In this document: in pieces, positions 43,668 through 53,007 of the stretch
How positions within the stretch are numbered: the first letter of the stretch is position 1
Layout: every line of letters starts with the position of its first letter
NCBI RefSeq assembly: GCF_900086585.1
Contig: NZ_FLKM01000009.1
Coordinates: 62,001 to 126,000 of the forward strand
DNA: 64,000 bases
From: Emergencia timonensis
GTDB taxonomy: Bacteria > Bacillota > Clostridia > Peptostreptococcales > Anaerovoracaceae
Direction of reading: 5' to 3'
The notes under the pieces: generated by a model
The model's database searches: none
Seen by the model: only the letters and a program-made list of their open reading frames with translations
Told to the model about the DNA's origin: nothing
Position numbers and translations under genes: made by a program

Positions 43668-44637
43668 ATCGAATAGTACGAATCCGTATTTTAACCTGGC
43701 TTTAGAAGAGTATCTCTTTGACTCTGTGCCGACAGACGAAAGCTGTTTTATGCTCTGGCAGAATACCAACACCATCGTCATCGGGAAATATCAGAATGCC
43801 ATAGAAGAGATCAACCAGGCCTACGTCGATGAAAACAAGATTTCTGTAGTGCGGCGTCTCTCTGGAGGCGGTGCAGTTTATCATGATGCGGGGAATTTGA
43901 ACTTGACCTTTATTGTAGATGCAAAAGAGGTTTCGGACTTCAATTTCAAGGTCTTTGTCATACCGATCATCCATGCTTTAAAGAAATTCGGTGTGCAGGC
44001 TGCCTTTAACGGGCGCAACGATATGACCATCGACGGGAAGAAATTCTCCGGAAATGCACAGTATGTGAAGAAAGGAAAGGTTTTGCATCACGGATGTATC
44101 ATGTTAGACTCTAATTTGACCGATGTGTCTGATGCACTGAAGGTCAAAGCAGCGAAATTCATTTCTAAAAATGCAAAATCAGTCAGGAGCAGGGTTACCA
44201 CCATCAATGCAGGTGCGCCGTATCCGATTACGATGGATGAATTTAAAGAAGCTTTAAAAGAAGAAATATTAGGAACGGATTCCGCCAAGCCATACGTTCT
44301 GACAGAGGAGGACTTAACGAAGATCAAAAGAATCCAAAGAGAAAAATATGAGACATGGAATTGGAACTATGGAAGAGCGGCAGCCTATTCCATGGTTCGT
44401 GAAGAAAAGTTTCCGGCTGGCCTTGTGACAGTACATATGAATGCAAAGGATGGATGTATAGGAGAAATTAAATTCTATGGAGATTTCTTTGGGAACGGCG
44501 AAATAGAGGAACTGGAAGAAGGTCTGAGAGGCGCCGCTTTGGACCAGAATTTGACGCGAAAGCTGGAAGCACTGCAATCGAGTTATTATATGAACGGCAT
44601 CACAGCAGAGGAGCTGAGCCGTCTGATCAGAGGATAG
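43654..44637 (+). CDS. lplA: Lipoate-protein ligase
   Basis: 327-residue ligase that adenylates free lipoate and attaches it to lipoyl domains. Motifs are RRLSGGGAVYHD near 70 (lipoate/adenylate loop), NLNLTF, and the catalytic Lys in DGKKFSGNAQ near 132; the C-terminal accessory domain is present. GAGGTAAAT selects the ATG at 43654, inside the end of the MBL gene. Its presence beside lpdA, and in the same block as a free lipoyl protein, suggests a ligase dedicated to that complex. Confidence 0.92.
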   Translation: MKYIESNSTNPYFNLALEEYLFDSVPTDESCFMLWQNTNTIVIGKYQNAIEEINQAYVDENKISVVRRLSGGGAVYHDAGNLNLTFIVDAKEVSDFNFKVFVIPIIHALKKFGVQAAFNGRNDMTIDGKKFSGNAQYVKKGKVLHHGCIMLDSNLTDVSDALKVKAAKFISKNAKSVRSRVTTINAGAPYPITMDEFKEALKEEILGTDSAKPYVLTEEDLTKIKRIQREKYETWNWNYGRAAAYSMVREEKFPAGLVTVHMNAKDGCIGEIKFYGDFFGNGEIEELEEGLRGAALDQNLTRKLEALQSSYYMNGITAEELSRLIRG

Positions 44638-44655
44638 ATATCATTGGAGAAGCAG

Positions 44656-45483
44656 ATGGAATATTTTTTTGGAATATGTGAATGGTCACTGCCTGTTTCT
44701 GGTCCATTGGCGATCAGGCTGGCAAAGGAGGCAGGCTTTGACGGCATGCAGATTGGCGAAGCAGGCGGAAGACAGATGGGTTATCCCCTCAATCACAAGA
44801 GCGTACAGGAAATTTACAGGGAGACAGCGCAGCAGTACGATCTTAAGCTGCATTCCTTAAATTTGGGAGCCCTGTTAAGTGAGGGAACTATGAACTATGC
44901 AGAAGGCACCACGAAAGGGGAATGGGCAAGAAAAAGTCTCGTCAAGGGTTTTGAAGCATGCAGGACTCTGGACATTCCTATCGTTGTCATTACTGCAGAT
45001 CCAACGGAGGCGACTTTTGATCACGTTGTCTCCCACCTGGACTTTGCCTGCAGGCTTGCAAAGGACTCGGGCATCGAAATTGCAATTGAATCGGGAGGGA
45101 CTTTGGAGATGACCGAGAGGCTTCTCGGCGGTCTGGACAGCGATGTAAAAACCTGCATGGATATCCTGAATCCCTTCCGATTTGGCACGGGGAATGCGCA
45201 GGAACAGATAGCAGGATTTGGCAAAGAAAAAATCAGTCATCTACATGTGAAAGACAGTAAAAGAGAATTGTTTCAAAGGGGACAGCGTGGCTGTGTGCTT
45301 CTGGGAGAGGGTGACGGCGGATTCGCAGAATCTGTAGAAGCTTTGAAGGCGATTGACTATGAGGGCTGGATCATGACAGAGAACTATTATTATCTTCCTC
45401 CTATGAATGACGGTGACGAGGATTTTATGGATTTGGCGATAAGGGATCTGATGACGATGAGGAAGGCGTTTCGCCAGGACTAA
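44656..45483 (+). CDS. TIM-barrel sugar isomerase/epimerase-like protein
   Basis: 275-residue member of the same TIM-barrel family as the genes at 16400, 52072 and 52994 (FGICEWSLPVSGPLAIRLAK at the start, QIGEAGG). Metal ligands are mostly conserved: Glu in IAIESGG, Asp in CMDILNP, His in SHLHVKD and Glu in IMTENYY. The extra His of CFDTHNP is Leu here, so the substrate or metal geometry differs. GGAG lies before the ATG at 44656; an upstream in-frame TTG at 44644 is less likely. It follows lplA by 18 nt. Confidence 0.83.
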   Translation: MEYFFGICEWSLPVSGPLAIRLAKEAGFDGMQIGEAGGRQMGYPLNHKSVQEIYRETAQQYDLKLHSLNLGALLSEGTMNYAEGTTKGEWARKSLVKGFEACRTLDIPIVVITADPTEATFDHVVSHLDFACRLAKDSGIEIAIESGGTLEMTERLLGGLDSDVKTCMDILNPFRFGTGNAQEQIAGFGKEKISHLHVKDSKRELFQRGQRGCVLLGEGDGGFAESVEALKAIDYEGWIMTENYYYLPPMNDGDEDFMDLAIRDLMTMRKAFRQD

Positions 45484-45859
45484 GATTTGGCTTTTTCAAC
45501 ATTTAAAAACAGGACATATCCAACGGTATGTCCTATTTAAGTTTCAGGATAATCATAGCGTCCCTCTTAACTTCAAACCAAAATACATCAAAAAGTACAA
45601 AAGGACCGTGGCGGCCGGCTGGTCAATGTGCATTTTATGCACTCCAGTCACTTGTGCAGCTTCATGCCATAATATAGTTTTTGGTTATGCGGATACATTC
45701 TTTTTAGTGATTGGATTATGGAAGGGAAACTTGTTATGATGTAAATATAATAGAAGAGAATGACTGGGTTTGACAAAGTTTTATCATTCTCTTGCCATTA
45801 TTTTATCGGTATCATCAATCAAAAATCTGATCTGAAATCAAAGAAAAGAGGTCGTGAAA
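45484..45859. other. 376-bp intergenic region upstream of the TRAP operon
   Basis: No gene is seen. A hairpin AGGACATA/TATGTCCT (45511-45534) with poor T-tract follows the TIM-barrel gene. A short perfect palindrome GTGCAT-TTT-ATGCAC (45628-45642) is operator-like. A TATAAT lies at 45746-45751 without a clear -35, compatible with activated transcription. A ribosome-binding site AGAGG precedes the TRAP binding-protein start. Confidence 0.5.
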
Positions 45860-46909
45860 ATGAAAAAAAGAATTTTGGCAGCATTCCTCGTGCTTGCAAT
45901 GGCTTTTGCTCTCAGCGCATGTGGCGGCAAGTCTGCCGGCGGAGATGGCGAAGACACTTACAATTTGAAGTTCAGCTTCGAAGGCGGAGAATCGATGCGT
46001 ACAGTAAGCGTATGGTTTGGCTGGGAAGATAAGATTACAGAGGCCACCGATGGCAAAGTAACCTTTACAAACTATTTCGACAGCACGCTGCTCGATGCCA
46101 ACTCCGAAATGACACAGCTAAAATCAGGAATCGCTGATATAGGTGACGTACATAAGCTTGCATCAGACGGATTCACGATATTTGAAAAATGGAAAGGCAT
46201 CACCATGGGTACGCCGGTAGACGGACAAGTTGAAATGACCCAGACCTTAATCGATGAATTTCCTGAACTGCAGGACGAACTTGCAGATTTCAAGGTGATG
46301 GCCAACGCCATGGATGGTGGAACCTACCAGCTCCTCACTACAGAAAAGAAGGTGTCCTCTGTGGAAGATATGAAGGGCATGGTAATCTGGTGCGAAGCCG
46401 ATTTCAACGATTACATCAAGGCTCTGGGCGCAACGCCTGTTAACACGCCTTGGTCAGAAGTGTATTCTTCCCTTCAGAAAAATATGTATGATGGACTGCT
46501 GATTGCAGCGGAAACCCTTCAGAGCAACAATTTTGCGGAAGTCTGCAACTATATCACCATGGTCAATCTGAATTATCTGGCAGGGCCTGGACATCTAATG
46601 TGTTTAGACACGTGGAATTCGCTTCCTGAGTCTATCCGGGCAGTATTTGATGATGCTGAAATCAGAGGATATATTGAAAAGGAGCAGGCTGAAAGCGGTC
46701 ACAAATCAGAAGCATCAAGCATCGAATGGGCGGAGAAAAACCATGGAACAGAAGTCATCGAGTTATCTGATGGCGAGCAGCAAAAATTCATCGACATATT
46801 GAATAAATCTAAGAAAAGCATTGCAAAGGAATGGGACAGCCAGGGGCTCCCGGGAACAAAACTTTTGGACAGAATTATTGAACTTAGTGCGGAGTACGAG
46901 AAAAAATAA
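45860..46909 (+). CDS. TRAP transporter solute-binding lipoprotein DctP (copy 1)
   Basis: 349-residue TRAP SBP with a lipoprotein signal peptide (LAMAFALSAC, lipobox Cys near 21), so it is anchored outside the membrane. Family features are GVADIG-like SGIADIGDVHK, the hinge motif DMKGM and GATPVNTPWSEVYSSLQKN followed by YDGL. The position that is usually Arg in the G-(L/M)-K-I-R motif is Trp177-Cys178 (GMVIWCE). That Arg normally binds the ligand carboxylate, so the ligand is probably not a simple carboxylate. It lies directly before dctQM. Confidence 0.87.
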   Translation: MKKRILAAFLVLAMAFALSACGGKSAGGDGEDTYNLKFSFEGGESMRTVSVWFGWEDKITEATDGKVTFTNYFDSTLLDANSEMTQLKSGIADIGDVHKLASDGFTIFEKWKGITMGTPVDGQVEMTQTLIDEFPELQDELADFKVMANAMDGGTYQLLTTEKKVSSVEDMKGMVIWCEADFNDYIKALGATPVNTPWSEVYSSLQKNMYDGLLIAAETLQSNNFAEVCNYITMVNLNYLAGPGHLMCLDTWNSLPESIRAVFDDAEIRGYIEKEQAESGHKSEASSIEWAEKNHGTEVIELSDGEQQKFIDILNKSKKSIAKEWDSQGLPGTKLLDRIIELSAEYEKK

Positions 46910-46925
46910 TTAGGCAGGTAAGACT

Positions 46926-47525
46926 ATGAACAATTACGATCTACGAAAAATTAAAATCGAAGAGACAATCGGAGTTGTATTTGCACTTTTGGCGGGATTT
47001 TTCCTCTGTATTGCCAGCGTTACCATGTTTACGAACATGGTAACGCGTACAACTGCTGATATCAACATCAAGATGGTTTACGAACTTTGTCAGTTATGCG
47101 GCGCAGGAGTAGCGTCATTTACGATTCCTTATGCGACGATGAAAAGTGCGCATACGGAGATGGATATTATAACGAGTCATCTGAAACCAAGAATCACGGC
47201 AGCGTTAGAAGGGATTGCGGGCATCGTGACGGTCATCGTCATGCTGTACACCGTTTATATGCTGGCGGATTATGCATGGATCAGGACGCAGGCCTTGGAA
47301 CTTACAACCACAAATCATTTGCCAATCTTCATCTTCCGCTGGGTCTATGCATTTGGCATGTTATGTACGCTTTTTGCAGCAGCAATTGAGATGATCGATG
47401 CATTTCGAATTGCGATGGGCAAAAAAGTGATTCGCAACAAACAACAATTGGAGACTTATCTCGCAGAGGAAACCGAAGAAATCAATCAGAAACTGGAGAA
47501 CAAAGACGGAGGTGAACAGATATGA
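46926..47525 (+). CDS. TRAP transporter small permease DctQ
   Basis: 199-residue small membrane subunit with four hydrophobic segments (about 17-38, 50-66, 92-112, 125-150) and a charged C-terminal tail. It has weak sequence motifs, as usual for DctQ, and is identified by topology and by its place between dctP and dctM. Its TGA overlaps the dctM ATG (ATGA). Confidence 0.85.
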   Translation: MNNYDLRKIKIEETIGVVFALLAGFFLCIASVTMFTNMVTRTTADINIKMVYELCQLCGAGVASFTIPYATMKSAHTEMDIITSHLKPRITAALEGIAGIVTVIVMLYTVYMLADYAWIRTQALELTTTNHLPIFIFRWVYAFGMLCTLFAAAIEMIDAFRIAMGKKVIRNKQQLETYLAEETEEINQKLENKDGGEQI

Positions 47526-48832
47526 CAACGGTAACCATAGGAGTTTTAAGTATCGTATTATTCTTCGTCCTTGCGCTCATAGGCGTTAAAATCTGCTACG
47601 CGATGCTGGCAAGTGGAATCGTAGGGCTGCTGTTTATCAGCGGGGCGAAGGGGACAATTTCTGTCGTATCCACTGCGCTGTTCTCGATGATATCCAGCTA
47701 TGACTATTGTGTATTGCCTATGTTCATACTGATGGCGACCATCATTACGGAAACAGGCATGGGAACCTCACTTTACACTTCTTGCAGAAGCTGGCTGGGG
47801 CATTTTAAGGGCGGACTCTGTATCGCAACTATTATCGCGTGCGCCGTTTTCGCTGCAGTTACAGCATTTCCTTGGGCTTCTATCATGGCAGTCGGCGCAA
47901 TTGCCCTTCCAGAGATGTCCAGGTATGGGTATGACAAAAAAATGGCCTTGGGCTCCATCGCAGCGGGCTCAGAATTAGGAGATTTGATTCCGCCATCCTC
48001 CATGTTCATCATCTATGGCATGATGACGAGCACTTCCATCGGGAGTCTGCTCATCGCTGGAATCGTTCCCGGTTTATTGATGGCAGGATTATACGTCATC
48101 GTCATAGCTCTTTGGTGCAAAGTAAAACCTGATGCCGGTCCCCGGGGTCCGAAGACGACAGCCAAGGAAAAATTAATTGCTTTGAAAGAGGTATGGCCGA
48201 TTCTTGTAGTCGTAGCTTTCGTAATGGGCGGTATCTTGATCGGAATCTGTACGCCGACAGAGGCAGGCGCTCTCGGCGCGGTATTGGCCTTCTTTGTCGC
48301 TTGTGTGCAGAAGAGAATGAACTTTAAGATTTTCAAAAACATATTGATTGCAAGCGCCAACATGATCGGCATGATCTACATGGTCATTTCCTGTGCAATG
48401 CTCATGAAGCAGATGCTTGCGCTTTCAGGTCTGACCTTTGCGATGTCGGATGCAGTTCTGGGGCTGGCGTTGCCGAACGGCGTTCTGATGGTCATCATCC
48501 TCATCGTATACATCATCCTGGGAATGTTCTTTGACGCGACTTCCATGATTCTGCTGACAGTCGGCATCTTTCTGCCGATCGTACAGCAATGTGGATATTC
48601 AGCCCTTTGGTTCGGCGTCATCATGGTCCGGATGGGAGATATCGGAGGATTGACTCCGCCGATGGGCATGACTGCCTTCTTCTTAAAGGGACTTGCAAAG
48701 CGCCCTCTTGCGGAAGTATTCAAGGGCGTTACGCCGTTCCTGGCTGCCGATTTCGTGGGACTTGCCCTGTTGATGTTCTTCCCTGCAATCTGCGAATGGC
48801 TGCCTGGAGTGTTAGGATACACAGTGATATGA
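47522..48832 (+). CDS. TRAP transporter large permease DctM
   Basis: 436-residue Na+-coupled permease with about twelve segments. Motifs include SGIVGLLFISGA near 31, PPSSMFIIYGMMTSTSIG near 160, GICTPTEAGALGAVLAFFVA near 240 and DIGGLTPPMGMTAFFLKG near 375. With DctQ it forms the membrane complex that accepts substrate from the binding protein. It is the only DctQM pair here but is surrounded by three DctP proteins. Confidence 0.93.
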   Translation: MTTVTIGVLSIVLFFVLALIGVKICYAMLASGIVGLLFISGAKGTISVVSTALFSMISSYDYCVLPMFILMATIITETGMGTSLYTSCRSWLGHFKGGLCIATIIACAVFAAVTAFPWASIMAVGAIALPEMSRYGYDKKMALGSIAAGSELGDLIPPSSMFIIYGMMTSTSIGSLLIAGIVPGLLMAGLYVIVIALWCKVKPDAGPRGPKTTAKEKLIALKEVWPILVVVAFVMGGILIGICTPTEAGALGAVLAFFVACVQKRMNFKIFKNILIASANMIGMIYMVISCAMLMKQMLALSGLTFAMSDAVLGLALPNGVLMVIILIVYIILGMFFDATSMILLTVGIFLPIVQQCGYSALWFGVIMVRMGDIGGLTPPMGMTAFFLKGLAKRPLAEVFKGVTPFLAADFVGLALLMFFPAICEWLPGVLGYTVI

Positions 48833-48875
48833 TAGGTGCGATTCGTTCCTATTGAATTATGGAGGGAGTGAAGAA

Positions 48876-49910
48876 ATGAAGAAGTTAACCGCACTTCTTT
48901 TCGCGCTGATAATGGTGTTAACCTTTGCAGCCTGCGAAAATGACAACAATAGCACGACAAAAGATACATATAACCTGAATGTCAATTGGGAAAATAATGC
49001 CGACAATTTCATGACGGCAAACTGGGACGAATGGCTGGACGCCATTCATGAAAAGTCAGGCGGGCGCATCAAATTCACAAAGTATTATGACTGCACTTTG
49101 CTCGATTCAAATGCTGAAATGCAGCAACTTACGGCCGGCGTCGCCGATATCGCAGATGCCAAGCGTTTGGCAAGTGATGGGTTCCATATCAGTGAGAACT
49201 GGAAGCTGCTTACGGCTGGGATCCCTTCAGAAGGGCAGGTATCTCTATCCTATGACTTCTGTGAACGGTATCCTGAGATTATGGATGAGTTTAAAGATGT
49301 CAAGGTATTAGCACAGTCTTATACGGGCGGAGGCGGCTATCAGCTTCTAACCGTAAATAAAGCGGTGAAAAATCCTGACGATATGAAAGGCATGACAATC
49401 TGGTGTGAGCCAGACTGGAATGAATTTGTAAAGGCCTGCGGAGCAACTCCTGTTAATACGCCATGGTCTGAGGTGTACTCTTCCTTACAGAAGAATATGT
49501 ACGATGGATTGATGATTGCAGCAGAAACGCTGAAATCCTGCAACTTTGCAGAGGTATGTGGCTATGTCACTTACATTGACTTCTGGTATCTGAGCGGACC
49601 GGGGTACTACATGAATCTGGATACCTACAACGATCTTCCAAGCGATTTAAAAGCAGTCATAGATGATGAAGTTTTGAGAACAAAATTAGAGGAATCGAAT
49701 TTTGAAGATGGAATTGCCATTGAGAAAACTTCATTGAAATGGGCAGAAGAAAAATATGGCACTGAAATTATATACCCATCAAAGGAAGCGGAGAAAGCAT
49801 TTCTGAACAAGCTGACAGAATCCAAAGCCGTCCTCGCTAAGAAACTAGATGATTTAGAGCTGCCTGGCAGCAAAATGGTAGAAACGATTGCTCAATATGC
49901 GACACAGTAA
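48876..49910 (+). CDS. TRAP transporter solute-binding lipoprotein DctP (copy 2)
   Basis: 344-residue SBP, clear paralogue of copies 1 and 3 (TPVNTPWSEVYSSLQKNMYD is shared). Lipobox LTFAAC gives a lipid-anchored Cys near 19. The ligand-Arg position is Trp176-Cys177 (GMTIWCEPDW). GGAGGGAGTG selects the ATG at 48876, 43 nt after dctM, so it is the fourth gene of the TRAP operon. Carrying two SBPs on one transporter suggests alternative ligands or affinities. Confidence 0.87.
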   Translation: MKKLTALLFALIMVLTFAACENDNNSTTKDTYNLNVNWENNADNFMTANWDEWLDAIHEKSGGRIKFTKYYDCTLLDSNAEMQQLTAGVADIADAKRLASDGFHISENWKLLTAGIPSEGQVSLSYDFCERYPEIMDEFKDVKVLAQSYTGGGGYQLLTVNKAVKNPDDMKGMTIWCEPDWNEFVKACGATPVNTPWSEVYSSLQKNMYDGLMIAAETLKSCNFAEVCGYVTYIDFWYLSGPGYYMNLDTYNDLPSDLKAVIDDEVLRTKLEESNFEDGIAIEKTSLKWAEEKYGTEIIYPSKEAEKAFLNKLTESKAVLAKKLDDLELPGSKMVETIAQYATQ

Positions 49911-50017
49911 AAAGGAGCAAAATGAGAAGGAAATAATGTAAATATCGTAAAACTCTTTGTTCGGAGCGTGTCTTAGCGCAATCTCCGGACAGTTTCTTAT
50001 GATAGGAGGAGTGAAAA

Positions 50018-50980
50018 ATGAAGACAGTACAGACGGTATTAGGAGAAATAAAGACGGAAGAGCTGGGTTCGGTTTTGATGCATGAGCACGTATGCACGTC
50101 CAGTATGGGCGTTGCGCTCAGTTATCCTCAGCTGTATGGCAAAAACTTTGAGCAGCAGATTCTAAGCGACCTGAAAGAAATGAAAGAAAACGGCATTTCA
50201 ACAGTAGTGGATGCCTCTCCTGTAACGCTGGGAAGAGACGTGAAGGAACTGAAAAAAGTCAGCGAGATTTCGGGAGTCAACATCATTGCCACTACTGGAT
50301 GGTGGGGCTGCGAGCCGCCGTATCTGGGACCATCTACAGCAGAACAGTGGGCGCAGTGCTTTGCTGACGATATCAACAAGGGGTGTGACGGCACGGATAT
50401 CAAAGCAGGGATACTAAAGGCATCTATGGATAAGGAAGGCCCGACAGAATGGGTTACAAAGATGCACCATGCAGTGGGTATGGCGCAGAGAGAAACCGGC
50501 AAAAAAGTCATGCTTCATACCTACTGCCCGACGGAAACACCGAGGCATCAGCTGAAGTTCTTGAGGGAAGAGGGCGTGGATATGAACGACGTGGTAGTCG
50601 ATCATATTCCTGAAACCACAGATATCGATTTTGTGAAGTGGATCTATGACCAGGGGGCGTGGATTGGCGTGGATCGAATGCCGATGATCTCTTTCCCGGG
50701 CGAATACGCTGTTGGAACAGAAACGAGAATCAAGTTTGTCAAAACCATGTTGGATGCCGGAATGGGGGATAGAATGCTATTCTCTCATGACATCATGTGC
50801 GCGTCTACTCTGTATGACAACCAGCCAGAGGAGATCTATAGAGAGGTCTGGAGCGTCTGCCCGGAGAGATTTTTATTCATCAAAAACCGTTTGTTTAAAG
50901 AACTGGCAGAAATGGGCTGCGACCCTGCATATCTCTGGAGTCTGACCATTGATAATCCGAGAAAGTTCTTCGAAGGCTAA
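50018..50980 (+). CDS. Phosphotriesterase-family (PTE-like) hydrolase, probable lactonase
   Basis: 320-residue amidohydrolase-superfamily protein of the phosphotriesterase-related group. Binuclear site residues are visible: HEH (His22, His24), the Lys to be carboxylated in DIKAGILKAS near 128, His in MLHTYCP, His in VVDHIPE and Asp in FSHDIMC near 258. Many PTE-like proteins are lactonases, so ring opening of a sugar-derived lactone fits a neighbourhood rich in dehydrogenases. A weak hairpin (GTTCGGAG/CTCCGGAC) precedes it, and AGGAGGAG is its ribosome-binding site. Confidence 0.82.
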   Translation: MKTVQTVLGEIKTEELGSVLMHEHVCTSSMGVALSYPQLYGKNFEQQILSDLKEMKENGISTVVDASPVTLGRDVKELKKVSEISGVNIIATTGWWGCEPPYLGPSTAEQWAQCFADDINKGCDGTDIKAGILKASMDKEGPTEWVTKMHHAVGMAQRETGKKVMLHTYCPTETPRHQLKFLREEGVDMNDVVVDHIPETTDIDFVKWIYDQGAWIGVDRMPMISFPGEYAVGTETRIKFVKTMLDAGMGDRMLFSHDIMCASTLYDNQPEEIYREVWSVCPERFLFIKNRLFKELAEMGCDPAYLWSLTIDNPRKFFEG

Positions 50981-50993
50981 AGGAGATAGAGAA

Positions 50994-52049
50994 ATGAAAG
51001 CATTATTATATAAAAAAGGAGGACGTGCCAACGCCAGCATCTGCCAGGTTCCGGATCCGGTTGTAACTGAAAATCAAGTGTTGGTGCGTGTCATGGCGTG
51101 TGGAATCTGTACGCCGGCAGATTCTGGCCACGACAAGGGCACTTCCATGCTAGGAGAATATCCTGTGGTACCCGGGCACGAGTTTGCGGGAATTGTTGAA
51201 GCGGTAGGCAGCGAGGTAACACATTTTAAACCGGGAGACCGGGTTGCTGTCGATAACGGAGCGCCATGCGGAACCTGTTATTTCTGTCAGAGAGCGGCCT
51301 TTCCATTTTGCGAGAATTACAAAGCGCTAGGTCAGAGCATTGACGGCGGTTTTGCAGAACTGGTCGTATCACCTGAAACACACGTGTACCGGGTTCCCGA
51401 AAATGTCTCCATGAAAGCGGCAGCCCTTTCAGAACTGACAGGCTGCGCATTTCACTGTATTGAACGATGTGAAATTCCCTATTCGGGGGATGTGCTCATC
51501 ATCGGCAGCGGCGCCAGCGGAATGCTCCTCGCCATGCTCGCAAAGAGCTCCCAGGCGGGGACCGTGACGGTCATCGATTCCAATCAGGGCAAGCTCGATA
51601 AGATAGCGGCAAAAGGTGTGAACACCGTCCTGGTCGACAGAGAGGATGATGCAAACCATGAAAAGATTTTGATGGAACAGTATCCTCACGGGTTTGACGT
51701 CATTATCGATGCGGCAGGAGATCCGGCGCTCAGTGAGCGAACCTTCGAGTTGTTGAAGCCACAGGGAAAGTTTGCAAATTATTCCTTTTCGAACACAGAG
51801 AAAAAGGATATTACGCTGAACATTTCTCTCATCGCCAGAAAAGAACTCAACTATATCGGCACGACTTTCCAGCATCATGATTTTGAAAAGGTTCTCAGAG
51901 CGATGAGCATGGGTAAGGTTGAACCAGAGCTGATTATTTCCAGAACCTATCCGCTGGAGGACTACTTTGAGGCCCTTGATGAAAACAACCGCAATGAGGA
52001 TCTCATTAAAATTATCATTGAACCAAATGGCTGTTCCGATGGTAAATAG
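50994..52049 (+). CDS. Zinc-dependent medium-chain alcohol/polyol dehydrogenase (copy A)
   Basis: 351-residue MDR. The catalytic zinc site is Cys in GICTPAD and His-Glu in PGHEFAG. The structural zinc loop is CGTCYFCQRAAFPFC. NAD motif GSGASGMLLA lies near 170 with Asp in VTVIDSNQ. It is a close paralogue of the gene at 54894 (start KGGRANASICQVPDPV versus KGGRENASYTDVPDPV; both end IEPNG or FEPNG). AAAGGAG sets the ATG at 50994. It follows the PTE-like gene by 13 nt; oxidation of a hydroxyl to give a ketone or lactone precursor is inferred. Confidence 0.88.
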   Translation: MKALLYKKGGRANASICQVPDPVVTENQVLVRVMACGICTPADSGHDKGTSMLGEYPVVPGHEFAGIVEAVGSEVTHFKPGDRVAVDNGAPCGTCYFCQRAAFPFCENYKALGQSIDGGFAELVVSPETHVYRVPENVSMKAAALSELTGCAFHCIERCEIPYSGDVLIIGSGASGMLLAMLAKSSQAGTVTVIDSNQGKLDKIAAKGVNTVLVDREDDANHEKILMEQYPHGFDVIIDAAGDPALSERTFELLKPQGKFANYSFSNTEKKDITLNISLIARKELNYIGTTFQHHDFEKVLRAMSMGKVEPELIISRTYPLEDYFEALDENNRNEDLIKIIIEPNGCSDGK

Positions 52050-52071
52050 AAATGGGAATTTGGAGGAGACC

Positions 52072-53007
52072 ATGGGAAAAATAAAATTTGCAGCCAGTGA
52101 GTACTGCTTTCCAATCTGGGGTTCGCTTGCCATGGAGATGGCAAAGGAAGCTGGATTTGACGGTATGGAAATTACTGATGGGGGCGGATATTTGCAGCCG
52201 CATCCGTTAAATAATGGATATGTGGAATATGAACGTTTGGGACTTGATCTCAGAAGAGAGGATTCCTTTCCGCTGACGGACGAATATGTCCAGAATGATT
52301 ACATGGAAGCCGCTGCAAAAAACGGAATCGAGCTGATCGGGTTGAAACTGCATCTGCTGGAGACCCAGGGATTTATCAAAGCCCCCAAGGAGACGCTGGC
52401 AGGCAGAGAATGCATCGAAACCATCGATAAGGCAATTGCGGCGGCGAAGGCCATGCACATCCCGGCAGTGACCCTTTCTGCCAGAGGTTTATTTGGCGTA
52501 TTTCAACAGGAGTACGCTTATGAAAAACTCCTATATGCAGCGGAAGCGGGAGAAGACAATGGCATCAAAATCTATGTGGCGACAGAGATAGCAGCGGAAA
52601 AACAGATTGCCGCAATCGACTCCCTTGGCAGAAGGGTCAAACTTGATTTTCATACGATCGATCCAGAGACCTGTAATACGGGAGATCCTTCTGAAATGAT
52701 CAGACAAATCGGCAGAGATCGGATTGGCTGGTTCAGGATCAGGGACTTGAAAGCTGACAGAGAGGGTTTTCTCACAGAAGAAACCGCAGGCAATACGCTT
52801 CTGGGTCAGGGTGATTCTAAATTTAAGGAGTGCGCAGAAGCGATCAAAGAGATTGGTTTTGACGGGTGGGTTCTTTCCGATACGGCGTATTACAGCAGTG
52901 ATCTGAATCCTGTAGGAGGCGATTATGAGACGCTCCTCGCAAAGGATGTAGAAACCTTACAGCATGTTTTTGATCGAAAAGGGAGGAACTCGTATGGCAA
53001 GATTTAA
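52072..53007 (+). CDS. TIM-barrel isomerase/epimerase homologue with altered metal site
   Basis: 311-residue member of the local TIM-barrel family (KFAASEYCFPIWGSLAMEMA at the start). It carries an insertion near 42-62 compared with its relatives. The first Glu (YVATE) is kept, but the metal His of the DHFHxK motif is Arg222 (WFRIRD), the CFDTHNP motif is LDFHTIDP, and the last Glu is Asp (VLSDTAYY). It may be inactive, use another chemistry, or act as a partner of the intact paralogue whose gene overlaps it by 14 nt. TTGGAGGAG selects the ATG at 52072. Confidence 0.8.
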   Translation: MGKIKFAASEYCFPIWGSLAMEMAKEAGFDGMEITDGGGYLQPHPLNNGYVEYERLGLDLRREDSFPLTDEYVQNDYMEAAAKNGIELIGLKLHLLETQGFIKAPKETLAGRECIETIDKAIAAAKAMHIPAVTLSARGLFGVFQQEYAYEKLLYAAEAGEDNGIKIYVATEIAAEKQIAAIDSLGRRVKLDFHTIDPETCNTGDPSEMIRQIGRDRIGWFRIRDLKADREGFLTEETAGNTLLGQGDSKFKECAEAIKEIGFDGWVLSDTAYYSSDLNPVGGDYETLLAKDVETLQHVFDRKGRNSYGKI

